A DNA stretch of 64,000 nucleotides from Macrothele yani (GCA_039090855.1 CM077023.1:83985127-84049126); one strand, 5' to 3'. Counted from the stretch's first letter, positions 1 to 11,452 are shown. Notes: generated from the letters alone by a model not told the origin. Made by a program: numbers and translations.

Positions 1-1780
1 TTGAAAAAAATATTTTATCTTTCGATTCCATTTATGTCGAAGAGTATTTTAGGTATAGTTACTTTTTCACGTTGCGCATAGATTTTCCGCTAGGGGTCGT
101 AAAAGTAAATTCCGTTTTACCCGATATCTCTCCTTCTAAAACTCCGATTTGAATTTTTTTTCTTCAGCGGATACAGCTCCGGATAAAAAACCTGTTGCAT
201 ATATTTCTAATTTTTGGTAAGGAATACTTTGGCCATCAAGGTAGTAAGTGTTAATTTTTCTTCTGATGTGTTTGCCATAAAATCTGAGCTTCTAAAATCT
301 CAATTGAAAAAATTATTTTGTGGACCGATGCCACTCACGTCGATAAACCTTCCCGGAATATTTTCTTCTTAAAATATTGCCTTGTTCTCATCCAGAGGAG
401 CGTATATATATATCTTATTTTTGTCAATATATCTGCTTCTAATGGTCCGATTAAAAAATTCTTTCTTTATTGGATAGGGTTTTCGGTGTGACATGCTTTT
501 CATATAATTTCAGAATTTTCAAGTAATTTACAGACTTTCCGCTGGGGGCGTAAAAGTAAATTGCGTTTACCCCGATATATATGCTTTTAAAACTCCAATT
601 TGAAAAATACTTTCTGCACCGGATACAGCTCCTAATGGGAAATCCTTTGCATTTAATTTCTAATTTTTGGTAAAAAATGGTTTGGCCACCAGGGGCGTAA
701 GTCTTAATGTCCGCTTCTGATCAGTTTGCAGCAAAACCTGAGCTTCTAAAATCTCGATTGAAAAAATTTGTTTGTGGATCGATACTACTCATGTCGACAA
801 ACCTTTTGGGAATATTTTCTTCCTAAAAAATGCATGGTTTCGACGCCAGGGGAAGTTGATGTATATCTTATTTTTGTCAATGTCTTAACTTCTAGGAGTC
901 CGATTTGAAAAATTCCTTCTTTGTTGGATAGTGTTTCCGACGCGAAATGTTTTTCATATAAATTCTAAATTTTTATGTAATTCGTAGACTTTCCGCTAGG
1001 GGGCGCAAAAGTAAATTGCGTTTTCTGCGTTATTTCTGCTTCTGAAATTCCGTTTTGGAAAATTCTTCCTGTATCGCATACAGTTTCTGGTGGGAAATGT
1101 TATTCATATAATTTCTAATATTTGGTAAAGAATGGTTTGGCCTTTTTTTTTTTTTTTTTTTTTGATTGGAGGTTTAACGACCACCGTGAGCAACTCAATG
1201 GGCTATAAGCAGTCACCCGTCCCTAATTTAGGGTCACAGGTTCCAGGGAAGGGAGAGAGCCCGTGCCGTAAGACAAACACAACATCCATGCCTCCCCGGG
1301 ATTCGAACCCGGACCTCGTTCGGACGAATGATCAGAGGCCATCGCTTAGACCACTGCGCCACTAGGGCGGCGGTTTGGCCATTAGGGGGCATAAGTGTTA
1401 ATTTCTGCTTCTGATGCATTTGTAACAAAATCTGAGCTCCTGAAAACTCAACTAATTTCTTTTTTTCTTGGACCGATAACGCTCACATCGGAAACCATTT
1501 GAGAATACTTTCTTCCTAAAATAATGCATAGTTTTTCCTCCAGGAGGCGTAGATGCATATCTTATATTTGTCCATATCTCTGCTTCGAGGAGTACGATTT
1601 GAAAAATTATTTCTTCGTTGGAGAGCGTTTCCGCTGCGAAATGTTTCTCATATAAATTCAATTTTTCTTAACGAACAAGTCTGCAACCAGAGGGCGTAAG
1701 CTTACGATTCTGTTTACAGCAATATCAGCGGGATTAAAAATCCGATGGAAAAACTTCTTTCTTCCGTCAGATACTATTGT
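1..1780 (+). repeat. Satellite array, ~151 bp subunits in a ~453 bp higher-order unit
   Basis: The phrase ending in TTTCCGCTAGGGG..CGTAAAAGT recurs at about 80, 532 and 986, and in decayed form near 1675 (the last after allowing for the SINE at 1143-1371), a period near 453 bp. Within each period a related block starting CCA..AGGGGCGTAAG recurs about every 150 bp (near 87, 232, 391, 538, 685, 845, 993, 1377, 1541, 1685). The array enters from the left edge and decays after about 1780. No reading frame is preserved across units, so it is a non-coding satellite. Every subunit carries a CC..NAGGGGGCG core on the plus strand. Confidence 0.8.
1143..1371 (-). mobile_element. tRNA-derived SINE (family A), full length
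   Basis: Reversed SINE: poly-T at its left, then the reverse complement of the family body, and a tRNA-like head with B-box (GGTTCGAATCCCGG complement) and A-box (complement of GGCGCAGTGGTCTAAGCG). It is flanked by a perfect 9-bp target-site duplication, GGTTTGGCC (1134-1142 and 1372-1380). Family A is about 205-230 bp, with a shared body (GGCACTGGCTCTC, CCCTAAATTAGGGACGGGCG) and a tail that reads GTTTAACGACCACC in this orientation's complement. It splits the satellite array cleanly. Confidence 0.92.
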
Positions 1781-1975
1781 ATTCCACACCGGTTCCATTG
1801 ACTTTGAATAGCTTTGATATATTTAATCTGCTTCAGAACGGATTCAAAAGACGTGCTCATTACATCCGAAAATTCGGTGTCATCTTTCTTGTTCATTAAT
1901 GCGAGTGATTTGGTCATTTTATGTTCATAATTAATACACAGAACTGACGTGTATTAGGAACATCAAACATAAGTC

Positions 1976-2190
1976 ATCGCTCTTTCCACGTTCATAAGTG
2001 AGTCACGGAAAAATTCTCATCGGCCGCCACCGGGAATCGAACCCAAGGTTTTCCAGTTACGCGCCGGACATGCACACTTATAATGACACTTATAAACGGA
2101 CATCCGTAACTGGAATACCCTGGGTTCGATTCCCGGTGGCGGCCGATGATAATTTTTCCGTGACTCACTTATAAACGTGGAAAGAGCGAT
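1976..2190. mobile_element. Fold-back pair of tRNA-derived SINE ends (family B)
   Basis: A 215-bp inverted repeat with arms of about 85 bp (1976-2064 and 2102-2190) around a ~40-bp spacer. Each arm holds a tRNA B-box-like GGTTCGATTCCCGG and ends in ATCGCTCTTTCCACG or its complement. The same terminal motif ends the SINE-like copies near 41.0, 51.0 and 51.4 kb, so this is a head-to-head pair of one SINE family fused as a hairpin. Confidence 0.75.
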
Positions 2191-2552
2191 TACTTCTGTT
2201 TGATATTTGAAGGTTGTTATTTTTTTAATACGTTTGTAATAATTTAATTTTTTCTGTAGGAGGACTTATAACAAATTAAGTTTTTTTTTTCAACGTGCTA
2301 TTTCTAAGTAACAGAATGCTTTAGAACTTGATATCTTTTTTTTTTCTAACTGACAATAACTTTCGCGTATCATTAAGAAATGGTGAAATGTACTGTTTTA
2401 TAGTATTATTTCACAAAACTTCTAAACATAAAATTTATTCTTGCTAGCTATAATAGCTTTTGTCTTAATCACTCAACAGACAGATACATAGAGATCGTAC
2501 AATCACCTGTACAATAATTTAAATATCCGGTTTCTTACGGTAACACAATATA

Positions 2553-3794
2553 CACTATATTGACAAAAGTCACCGGACACCACTTTAAACGCAAATTAAC
2601 GGATCCGCTGCCTTGTTAAGATGCGTGGTACAGCTGCAAACAGTATAAAAACATGCCTGCAGTTGACCGCGATGATATCGCACTGTGAGGTTGAGTGAAA
2701 ATTTCGCGGCGGGAGAGAATTGACTTTGAGGAAGGAAAGATTGTTGGGTGTTATGTAAGTGGGTTGTCCATAAGAGAAACCAAGAGGCGTTTAAACATAT
2801 CCAAGTCAACTGTTTTGGATGTACTGAATAAGTGGAAGACACGTGGCGCGCCTGAAGCAGCAAAACTTACCGGCAGACCAAAGAAAATCAGTGATAGAGG
2901 ACGTCGAAGCCACAGGAGAGACGTTACAGCTAATCGACAGAGTACTGCACAAGACCTCAGTGTACAGGGGAGTAAAAATACTGGAACCTCGGTATGTACA
3001 CGTCCATTCGCAGAGAACTTCAATCCATGAGTTACCGTGGTCGTGCGGCTGCTCATAAGCCTTTCATCTCCACTCGGAATGCTACTCTTCGTTTAGCATG
3101 GTGTAAAGAATATTTATCGTGGACCGTAGATCAATGAAAATTGGTCCTATGGACTGATGAATCCAGATATACGATCCATCAGTCTGATGGCCGTATCTGA
3201 GTGTGGCGGCAGCTGAAGGAACGCTGTTTACCACAGTGTACTGTCCCTACGGTCAAGTTTGGAGCTGGCAGTGCACTCGTGTGGGGATGTTTTTCGTGGT
3301 ATGCTCTCGGCCCATTGGTTATCGTGAACAAACCTGTTAACCAGCACGTCTACCTCGATATTTTGAACAATTATGCCCTACCATCTCTGTGGCAATACTA
3401 TGCAACCGAGCTTTGTTGGTACGAGCAGGAAAATGCACCTAGCCAAAAAGCAAGGACTGTTACGGCGTGGTTTGACAATAATTCCGTATCGTGTGTGGAC
3501 TGACCAGCACAGAGCCCTGATCATAATCCCATAGAGCACCTATGGGATGAATTAGAGCGCCACATAAGAAGTTTGGAAGCAAGGCCTACTACTAAGCAAC
3601 AGTTATCGGCAGCATTATGTATTGAATGGAAGCGCATACCTATCGCTGTGTTCCAAAATCTTGTCGAAAGCATATCTCGAAGGGTCAATGAATGCGTTAA
3701 GGCCAAAGGTGGACCGACACCGTACTAATGTATCTCAATAAATGCTATGTTCTGCTTCTCTTCTAGGTGTCCGGTGACTTTTGTGAATATAGTG
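2553..3794 (+). mobile_element. Tc1-like DNA transposon with intact ends
   Basis: Ends are inverted repeats: CACTATATTGACAAAAGTCA at left and the near-complement TGACTTTTGTGAATATAGTG at right, with the TA target duplication on both sides (2551-2552, 3795-3796). At about 1.24 kb it has the usual Tc1 length. It sits inside an older repeat (copy 1 of the 35.9 kb element), so it is the younger of the two. Confidence 0.9.
2695..3728 (+). pseudogene. Tc1-like transposase, degenerate
   Basis: The transposase that would cut and paste the enclosing element. The N-terminal part reads as a helix-turn-helix (LSIRETKRRLNISKSTV) followed by a GRPKKIS hook. The frame then shifts near 2.84-2.9 kb. A downstream frame gives the catalytic-core phrase FGAGSALVWGCFSWYALGPL, and later the usual acidic PIEHLWDELE stretch is found at about 3530-3560 in another frame. 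At least three frame changes and stops make it non-functional. Confidence 0.85.
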
Positions 3795-4359
3795 TATAAT
3801 AGCTGGTGCCCAAGTAGTGGAAGAGGAGAAGAAATATCCTGTGCCACAATAACCAACATTCATGGGATATGCTATCCAAAGTATCCTATCTCGCTACAGA
3901 ACTTCAAGATCAGATCTTTCGACAGTCTACTGAAATTTAACAGTTCATCAAACCTCTAGTATTCCCGCGAATCTCTCCTATTACCGGAAATGTTTTGTCA
4001 TATGGATACGGAAAAAGTGAGAACGGAATTTTTCCGTTAATATAGGAAAGAAATTGCGAAAGGTTTCTGAAAATTCAGAATTTTCCATTAACACATCTTA
4101 AAAAAGGAAATTTACCGTCAATATAAGAAACGAGTTGTGGAAACGTTTCTGAAAATTCAGAATTTTCTTGTCTTACGAAGAATCCATGACATTCAGATTT
4201 CTTTCCGTCATTTCACGGAAAAGGTTGCATCAGAAATATGCTTCGTTAATTTACGACAGGAATCACGGGAAGTGACTCGCGAATTTCAGAAACTTTTTAC
4301 AGTGTATGGTAAAATTTTAAGTTCTTGTTCAACAAGAATCACATTCCGTAGATAGCTTT

Positions 4360-4770
4360 CAACGTGTACTTTTTTTTTCTTTTTTTTGAAGGGAAAGTGT
4401 TTTCCATTTTTCGGTAGGGTCAGGGGAGAAACTCCAATTCTGCCTGTCATTGCGAAGCAGGTTGCTTACCAGAGCTAATGCGAACACGTACACAAGTAAA
4501 AAAAAAAAGAAATACGACATTTGTACTAATAGCTAAACAAACTTAAGGAGGCAACGCAGCCAATGCGCCATTTTGTTCAACGCCGCTGAAGGTAAGCCCC
4601 GTTGCCAATCTCATTATTGTTCGAAACCTCTACATATATGTCACAATTTCTTAAGCTGATATTGAAATATGATTCTTAAGTTAGCGTATTCAGGAAACTT
4701 TGGACGAGTTCTCCCACTTTTGTACTGCATGATACTGTATAATGAGATGCCATTTCATTACGTTCACCTA
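4360..4770. other. Intergenic stretch, nothing recognised
   Basis: AT-rich sequence with short T and A runs between a repeat and a Tc1 relic. I see no domain, tRNA or repeat match to the rest of the window. Confidence 0.5.
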
Positions 4771-4774
4771 TTTA

Positions 4775-5400
4775 GTACCGTGTCGCGTCGACCTTGGCCT
4801 GCAGAACATCCCGAATTCATCGGGCATGGAACATACCAGATGCTGGAAGTGTCCTGTAGGAATGTTATACTATCCGGAAATCACTGAGTTGCGTAGCTGC
4901 TGCAAATTGAACAACGGCACAGTCCCACAGACAACAACCTGTTACACTACATCTCAGAGATGCTCGATGGGGTTTAAATCCGGGAAAAGCGCAGTCCACT
5001 GAAGCAAGAAAAACTCGTTGGTACATTCTTGGAACTATTCGCTGAAGATGAGGGCAACGTGAGAGGGTTAGTTTTCCTGCTGGAGGTGTCCATCTGTTTG
5101 AGAATAAACCGTAGCCGTGAAGGGATGGATTTCCGCCCCGGTGGCGCAGTGGTCTAAGCGATGGCTTCTGATCATTCCCCCGAGATGGATCTAGGTTCGA
5201 ATCCCGGTGAGGCATGGATGTTGTGTTTGTCTTACGGCCCTGGCTCTCTCTCTTTCCTAGAACCAGTGGCCCAAAGTTAGGGACGGGCGACTTCTTATAG
5301 CCCACTAAGTTGCTGGCGGCGGTCATTTAACCCTCAATAAAAAAAAAAATAATAAAAAATAAAAAAAGGGATGAATTTGGTCTGACCGATGTTCCGGTAA
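4775..5400 (-). pseudogene. Tc1-like transposase relic, interrupted by a SINE
   Basis: On the minus strand, the stretch around 4960-4985 translates to a decayed NPIEHL-type phrase (the DDE family's third catalytic motif), with flanking transposase-like text. A family A SINE at 5133-5366 splits it. No terminal repeats were found, so it is a fragment. Confidence 0.55.
5133..5366 (+). mobile_element. tRNA-derived SINE (family A)
   Basis: It opens CCGCCCCGGTGGCGCAGTGG, has the B-box GGTTCGAATCCCGG, and ends in an A-rich tail with T interruptions. The flanks are a 12-bp duplication with one mismatch: AGGGATGGATTT (5121-5132) and AGGGATGAATTT (5367-5378). Confidence 0.9.
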
Positions 5401-5482
5401 ACCTGAAAATTTTTTTTAAGCTTCTAAGAATCCTCATAGCCTGTTGAAAACTTGTGGTTATCAGTTTATTAATTCATAGATA

Positions 5483-6771
5483 CAGGGGTTGGACAGAATA
5501 ATGTTAACACCTAGGGAAAAAAAGTTTTACGTGCTTAATAACATGTGGGACCACCTCTGGCATTCAAAGCCACATGAGTCCTCCTTAGAAAGGACACATA
5601 CAAATCATGGATGGTGGTCAGCGGGACGTTACACCATTCTTCAAGCAGAAACTACTCCAGGTCCTTGAGAGATGCAGGAGGAGGAAAACAGGATCTTATC
5701 CTGGTTTCCAACACAGACCACAGTGGCTCAATGATGTTTAAGTCTGGTGATTAGGAAGTCCAAGGAAGGTATGAAAGTTCGTCCTCATGTTGCTCTAACC
5801 ATGACTGGACATTCCGAGCTCTGTTAATCAAGGCTTTAGCATCTTAATAGAGGGCATCCCCGGCAGGAAAAAAATGTCTGAGCCATTGAATGGACTTAGT
5901 CATCCAAAATCGTTTCATGCGCCCTGCCAGTCATCTGTCCTTTCAAGGTGATCAGGAGACCTGCTGAAAACCACGATATGACCGCCCAGAGCATGACAGA
6001 ACTACCACCATGCTGCACTGTTGGGAGCAGGCAGTCTGGGTTGTACGATTCTGACGGTGTTCTCCACAGCTAAACACGTCCTAGTGTGAATAGTGTGAAT
6101 GTGGATTCTTCCGACCATATTACACGCTTCGATGCATTGGTAGTCCACGTTGTATGCTCCTGGCACTACTACCGTCGCAGTTGTGCATTCACCCGGTTCA
6201 TCAGAGGTGCTGCAATAGCAGCTCTGCCATGAAAATCTTGTTTATGCAGTTCCCTGCACACTGTTTTCGTTGACACTGGGATGTGGAGATGCAGATTGAG
6301 CTCCGCACTAATTTTCGGCGCTGTGGCCTTCTTATTACGGGTAACAATCCTCTTTAATGCTCTCCTGTCTCTATCAGTCAGGGTCGTTTTCCAGCCGCTC
6401 TTTTGTTTCGCATACGAGGTTTTGCCACGAACACGGTATGCTGTCATGACGCTAGACGCAGTAGCTTTCGATACCCCCACTACCCGGGCGACTGTTGTCA
6501 CAGAGGCACCAACTAGCCGGTCACCAACAGTTAGCCCTCTTTCAAAGTCCGTTAGGTCGCTCATTTCATCGTCACCCTGAAAGAAATTTTGCAACAAGAC
6601 GGCACTGGCTCTCTCGCTTCCCTGGTGTGCACTTAAATAGGTACCGTGAGTTTCTAAACAAAGCTATTACAACCAAAAAGTAGTGGATAGCTTTGCGCGT
6701 TGCGACGTACGCAACTGCATTGAAAGCTACGTCTCTGAGCGTGGTGTTCACATTATTCTGTCCAACCCCTG
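5483..6771 (-). mobile_element. Tc1-like DNA transposon with intact ends
   Basis: Terminal inverted repeats CAGGGGTTGGACAGAATAAT (left) and ATTATTCTGTCCAACCCCTG (right), perfectly complementary over 20 bp, with TA on both sides (5481-5482, 6772-6773). Length is 1289 bp. It encodes a minus-strand transposase relic and is not related at its ends to the other Tc1 copies here. Confidence 0.93.
5540..6564 (-). pseudogene. Tc1-like transposase, N-terminal half readable
   Basis: Transposase of the enclosing element. Starting at the ATG at 6564, about 130 residues are open. They comprise two helix-turn-helix blocks (MSDLTDFERGLTVGDRLVGA and a second with KISAELNLHLHIPVSTKTV), typical of the paired-like Tc1 DNA-binding domain. 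The catalytic half toward 5540 is broken by many stops and frame changes. Confidence 0.85.
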
Positions 6772-7640
6772 TATGTTTAACATGTTTTCCGGCAATTTTA
6801 CTGACACGATGTATTTTCACCCTTGCTGAGACTTCCTGCACATACCGGCCATTGAATTAGAAACTTCTTTCAATACCGAGTTAGACCCGCTTTATCCCGA
6901 AATACAGAACGTATGCGGTTTGACATAGGCTCTTCAAAGCGTAGGAGTGCATCTACGTCTACGGCATACCAAGCGTTCACCAGAAAGTCTTTTAACTGGC
7001 TCAGATTTGGCGGAAGAGAACTTTGCTCCAGGATCCGTTTTGCTAACATGTCCGATACACTCTCAATGGGGTTCAGATCCGAGCTTTGTGGTGTTCAGGG
7101 AAGGTGGTGGAAGTCCCTGTCATGCTCACTGAACCACTGTTGTCGTCCATGAAACAGTCGTCACCTTCTGGATAAAAAGTCAACATTGCAGGACGGAATT
7201 AAGCGGGATCAATGTTCAGACAATTCTTGGAGGACACCCGGCCTTCCAACAATATCAGTTTACCCGTTCCGTACCAATAGAGCGTTCCCCATATAATAAC
7301 ACCGCTTCCAGAACCATGAGTTGTGTTTACAAGGCAAGCTGGGTCTATCGTTACGTGGGACTTCCACCAAAATCTCTGCCTATATTGTCGGTATAGAACA
7401 AGGTTTACCGTGTCTCGTCGGGCTACATGACCCCCCCTCCACCCCAACCTTCCAATGTCCATTCAGGGTGTTCCTTGCACCACTGTAAACGAACTTTCTG
7501 GTTCTTCGCAGAAATCAGTGGTTTCCGTATAGACATGCGACTGCCAATACCGATCCTGTTTAATTCGCCGCGCATAGTTGGCAAAGGCATGGAGCACAAG
7601 AGCGGTTCTAATTTTTATATTCCCTTCCAATCTTTCGCAG

Positions 7641-7855
7641 CCACCCCGGTTGGCTCAGTGGTCTAAGCGATGGCTTCTGACCATTCGTCCAAGATGGGTC
7701 CGGGTTCGAATCCCGGTGAGACATGGATGCTGTGTTTGTCTTACGGCACTGGCTCTCTCGCTTCCCTGGTGTCAGTGGCCCTAAATTAGGGACGGGCGAC
7801 TGCTTATAGACCATTCAGTTGCTCAGGGTGGTCGTTAAACCTAAAAAAAAAAAAA
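7641..7855 (+). mobile_element. tRNA-derived SINE (family A) inside a Tc1 relic
   Basis: It has a CCACCCCGGTTGGCTCAGTGG head, the B-box GGTTCGAATCCCGG, the family body and a poly-A end. Its 60-bp left flank (GGAGCAC..GAGCGGTT..AATCTTTCGCAG) is also the left flank of the SINE at 29,612, while the right flanks differ. Confidence 0.88.
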
Positions 7856-8118
7856 CAGCTTTTTTTTTCTAATGCTTCTGTCAATTGCTGCACACAGGAA
7901 GTCCTGTTTCTCTGTATAAGCCTTCTCAGACGACGGCGATCTCGTTTTTGACAAATTGCTGTCACGTCACAGGTACGCATCTTAGATAAGCATTATGGGT
8001 TATTTTTACACTGATTTAAGACCCCGAGATATCTAACTTTTTCAGAAACCATTCAGTTTTCAAATCGTTGCTTTAGCCAAAAGGGCACCCACAACAAGCC
8101 CTTTATCGAACTCCGAAA

Positions 8119-8334
8119 GTCGCCCCGGTGGCGCAGTGGTCTAAGGCGCTGGCCTCTGATCATTCGTCCGTAAGGGGTCCGGGTTCGAATCCCGGGCAGG
8201 CATGGATGTTGTGCTTGTCTTACGGCACTGGCTCTCTCCCTTCCCTGGAACCAGTGACCCTAAATTAGGGACGGGCGACTGCTTAGAGCTCATTGAGTTG
8301 CTCACGGTAGTCGTTAAACCTCCAATAAAAAAAC
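8119..8334 (+). mobile_element. tRNA-derived SINE (family A) inside a Tc1 relic
   Basis: Full-length family A copy with a perfect 10-bp duplication AACTCCGAAA (8109-8118 and 8335-8344). It interrupts the Tc1 N-terminal coding stretch between the codons for the KDISEF phrase and the initiator region. Confidence 0.93.
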
Positions 8335-8403
8335 AACTCCGAAATATCCTTTGTTTTCCCCATTGTAATCAATACTACTGGCGATTACTGACGAGCAGGG
8401 GTT

Positions 8404-8712
8404 AATCGAATGGACTGGCATGAGCATAGCCCGGACCTTAACCCTATCGAGCACCTCTGGGACGAGTTGGAGCGTCGACTTAAGGGGTGCCCCCACCGTC
8501 CGAAATCGGTGAAGGAACTGACCTGTCTTCTCCAAGCCGAGTGGAAGAAAATACCGCTAGCCGTCGTACAACGCCTGGTTGAGGGTATGGTTGAGGGTCG
8601 CAGCTGTGATTGCTGCTCGTGGAGGAGGCGCCAACTATTGAAGGTGATTAAACTTCGTTTTCCTTTGCTACCACGGGTGTCCAATTACTTGTTGGTAGAT
8701 AGTGTATATATA
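8404..8712 (+). pseudogene. C-terminal fragment of a Tc1-like transposase
   Basis: The plus-strand frame gives HSPDLNPIEHLWDELERRLK, which holds the third catalytic motif of Tc1 DDE transposases. It continues with a C-terminal helix region (AEWKKIPLAVVQRLVEGM) for about 65 residues. The rest of the protein is absent: upstream lies the opposite-strand relic at 6840-8380. A decayed terminus may lie at about 8680-8712. Confidence 0.85.
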
Positions 8713-8829
8713 CAGTATTTACAAAATAAAAATGGAAAGAAAAGAAAAGGGGGGAAAAAGGAACATATAAAACGTACACACGCTGGTATGGATAATTTAA
8801 ATATGGTTTCTTTATGGACTAAAGAAACA

Positions 8830-9430
8830 TGAATAATATTTCGAACTTTCGCTTTCGAAAGAGTTCTGCAAAACCTTTGCTAAAGAAAAACATCTAACTG
8901 GGAGAAATCTGTGCAAAGCAAAAATATTCTTCTTCAAGGTTTTGTGAAATTATTTCAGAAACATAACTCGCCTACGAGTAAAGCTTTGGAAAGCCAGATC
9001 ATGCTATCGGGATTTCGAAGTGGTTATACGTACAAATTCCCTTACATTCTATATGTTTCAGAATTACCTTACCGCGGCCATCTGTAGTAACACAATTTAT
9101 GTGAAACTCATAACTGATGCCATATATCTTTTTCTAAATCGAATTTGTGGATTTCTAAAGAATTTTTAATCAAAGTAAATATTTCAAAAGATGCTGAACC
9201 TCACATTCTCATTCTGATAAGCAATTTTTTTTCAGGTTCTGAATTTCAATAAGAATCACTGGATTTTTTAAAGTGACGATGCGGCAATTTTTACTGTGGT
9301 AAGTGCTTTTATATGTATTTTTAAAAATTTTACTGAGGTTTATCAGAATTTTTTTTAATAAATGCTGCAAACAGATTAAACTTTCTGATAGTCGACTTAC
9401 AGCTAAGGAATTTTTGTCATTAGGTGTTAT
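8830..9430. other. Intergenic stretch, nothing recognised
   Basis: AT-rich, no long frame, no terminal repeats, no match to other parts of the window that I can see. Confidence 0.5.
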
Positions 9431-9446
9431 GTACCGTCTGTGAAAA

Positions 9447-9632
9447 GGAAGCGTTGATTTCTAATCACTTGTCCGATATGGGTCAGGGTTCAAATCCTGG
9501 GTGAAGTATGGATGGGGTTTTTGTCTTACGGCACTGGCTTTTTCCCTTCTCTGGAACCAGTGGCGTTAATTTAATGACGGGCAACAGTTTATAATCCAAC
9601 GAGTTGCTCACAGTGGTCGTTAAAAAAAAAAA
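9447..9632 (+). mobile_element. tRNA-derived SINE (family A), 5' truncated and diverged
   Basis: The B-box region (GGGTTCAAATCCTGGGTGAA), body and GTGGTCGTTAAA(A)n tail are recognisable. The A-box end is missing or very diverged. No convincing target duplication. Confidence 0.75.
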
Positions 9633-9729
9633 CCGCAAGCGACAGTAGACGACCAACATTAACACGTTATAATGGTAGTTAGATAAGGCGGCACCTGCAT
9701 CGCCCAACGCTACACGTCAGTCTGGCTCA

Positions 9730-10993
9730 TGCAGTGAGTGGGTAAATATGGAAGCTACTTTTTCCATTGAACCGTTTTTGTACGGCATGCCGTAATAAGA
9801 TTTCTTTGGACAGAAGTGTTGAAGCCTGCTACAATTTACAGAAGAATGGTAGCAAGTATTGTAAGAACCATGCGAGCTTGAGAAGAGAAGAGCTTACGAA
9901 TCTAGAAAGGTTTAATTCTGGCAGAGCAAGGGTGACTGACGAAGATCGATCAGTGCCGCCCCGGTGGCGCAGTGGTCTAAGCGATGGCCTCTGATCATTG
10001 GTCCGAACGGGGTCCGGGTTCGAATCCCGGTGAGGCATGGATGTTGTGTTTGTCTTACGGCACTGGCTCTCTCCCTTCCCTGGAACCAGTGACCCTAAAT
10101 TAGGGACGGGCGACTGCTTATAGCCCATTGACTTGCTCACGGTGGTCGTTAAACTTCCAATCAAGAAGAAGAAGAAGATCGATCAGAACGCCTGTCAATG
10201 ACGTGAACTAAACACCATGTCTATCGTGCGAATTCTCTCACTGAAGAAGACCAACAGCTTACTGTGTCTGCTGTGGCTATTATTTCAGTCATACTTTATG
10301 GTTCTGTCTATGATGTTTGGCGACTAAGGATACAGGAACATGGGAGCTAGATGGATCCCGAAACAGTTGGCCGGTCAACATATTCAACAGTGTATGGAAA
10401 ATTTCACCCAGCTTTTCCATAGTTATGAAGAAGATCCAGGAAAAGACTGTCGCTGGAGATGAGATCTAAGCGCACCGTTTTGACCCTGAACGCAAGAGAC
10501 AAAGTATGGAGTGCGAACACCCCTCATTCCCGGCAAAAAAGTTCAAAAGTGTACTCGTGGGGGAAAAAATCTAGTTGTGGGATATACATGGGCCTACTTT
10601 GAAACATTTTCGGGTGCAAGGGCAAACTTTTAACAGTTAAACATATTCTTCAATGCTTAAAGGCAAGCTGAAACGTGAAGCTCTCGGCAGAAGATTAGGA
10701 TTGTTGTCAAAATCTGGTCTTTTGCACCACGACAATGTTCTGCCACACAGCAGCTCCAACCAAGATGACAGTTTTCTTTCACATCTACCTTATAATGTCG
10801 ATCTGGAACCAAGCGATTTTCGTCTTTTCAGTCCTCTTAAAGAAGCTTTGCATGGTTTAGTAGTTAATGACGAAAAGGTGATAGAACTGTGCGTACGTAG
10901 CTTCAGGAACAGCCAAGAAGCTTTTGGACCGTATCAAACAAAACATGTGTGGAACTGCAGAGAAACTACATTGAAAATGTTTCTCCACTTATG
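9730..10993 (+). pseudogene. mariner-like transposase relic, interrupted by a SINE
   Basis: An N-terminal stretch ending SGRARVTDEDRS corresponds to the hinge after the mariner DNA-binding domain. After the SINE (9954-10173) the order of mariner blocks is kept, with stops: a region like the one around the first catalytic Asp, then LLHHDNVLPHSS (second Asp), then LEPSDFRLFSPLKEALHG (third Asp context) up to about 10,990. Long decay; the ends were not identified. Confidence 0.8.
9954..10173 (+). mobile_element. tRNA-derived SINE (family A) with a GAA-repeat tail
   Basis: Full-length copy with a perfect 13-bp duplication GAAGATCGATCAG (9941-9953 and 10174-10186). Unusually, the tail is a short (AAG)n run rather than plain poly-A. 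It is inserted in a mariner relic. Confidence 0.93.
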
Positions 10994-10994
10994 A

Positions 10995-11452
10995 AAGTTT
11001 CTTTTTGGTTGTGGTAAATACAACGAAATTATCTTTACATTCTGAGATTTTCCGTCGTATGGTATATAAACAGCAAACTGATATCTTCAATTGCGTACTT
11101 TCCATTGTAAATCATCAGCTCTTAACCATCTATTTGTCCACATCATACACGAATACTTTAGCGGACAAAGTAAATATACTCCCAGTAATTAGAAGAACGA
11201 GTCCGGAAATTTCTACTACGCTCAGAGGAATTTTAGGCAGGAAACAGTGAATAACATAAATAATCCTTTGGAAGCACTTCAAATGTAAAATATGGAACAC
11301 CTTAGAATCTTAATATTTCGTTGTACATATATCTGAAATACGTATGATTAGCATTTTATAAGTCCTGCATATAATTTCGGTGTATTTTAAAAGTGAACTC
11401 CATTTAACAACAAATTACTTATTGTAAAACGGCGGTGCAAATATAATGTGTT
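10995..11452. other. Intergenic stretch, nothing recognised
   Basis: AT-rich DNA with one ~80-codon open stretch (11,005-11,250) that has no recognisable motif and starts just after the mariner relic. Confidence 0.45.

Larger units (their letters stand above)
1890..4304. repeat. Non-autonomous TIR element, copy 1 (interrupted)
   Basis: Stretches at about 1895-1930, 2200-2550 and 3978-4304 align in order with the element at 35,951-37,012. Shared phrases include GGTGAAATGTACT, CTTACGGTAACACAATAT, TCTGAAAATTCAGAATTTTC and TTCCGTCATTTCACGGAAAA. The right end is TTTTTACAGTG followed by TA, as in copy 2. It is interrupted by the family B fold-back (1976-2190) and by a full Tc1 element (2553-3794). 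The left terminus is not recognisable. Confidence 0.65.
6840..8380 (-). mobile_element. Tc1-like element relic carrying two SINEs
   Basis: Reading on the minus strand from the ATG at 8363, MGKTKDISEFDKGLVVGAL is a typical Tc1 N-terminus. Then come the central phrase AKNQKVRLQWCKEHPEWTLE (about 7450-7530), a strand core SGSGVIIWGTLYWYGTGKL (about 7240-7310), and a C-terminus with MSNRIRSVF..KAGLTRY near 6860-6930. SINEs at 7641-7855 and 8119-8334 split it, and many stops are present. The right end is lost against an opposite-strand Tc1 fragment at 8404. Confidence 0.8.

Noticed and set aside
1143..1371. Functional tRNA genes at tRNA-like heads of SINEs
   Set aside because: The heads are followed by a SINE body and poly-A and flanked by duplications; I see no clean mature cloverleaf ends or T-run terminators. 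Applies to all family A and B copies.
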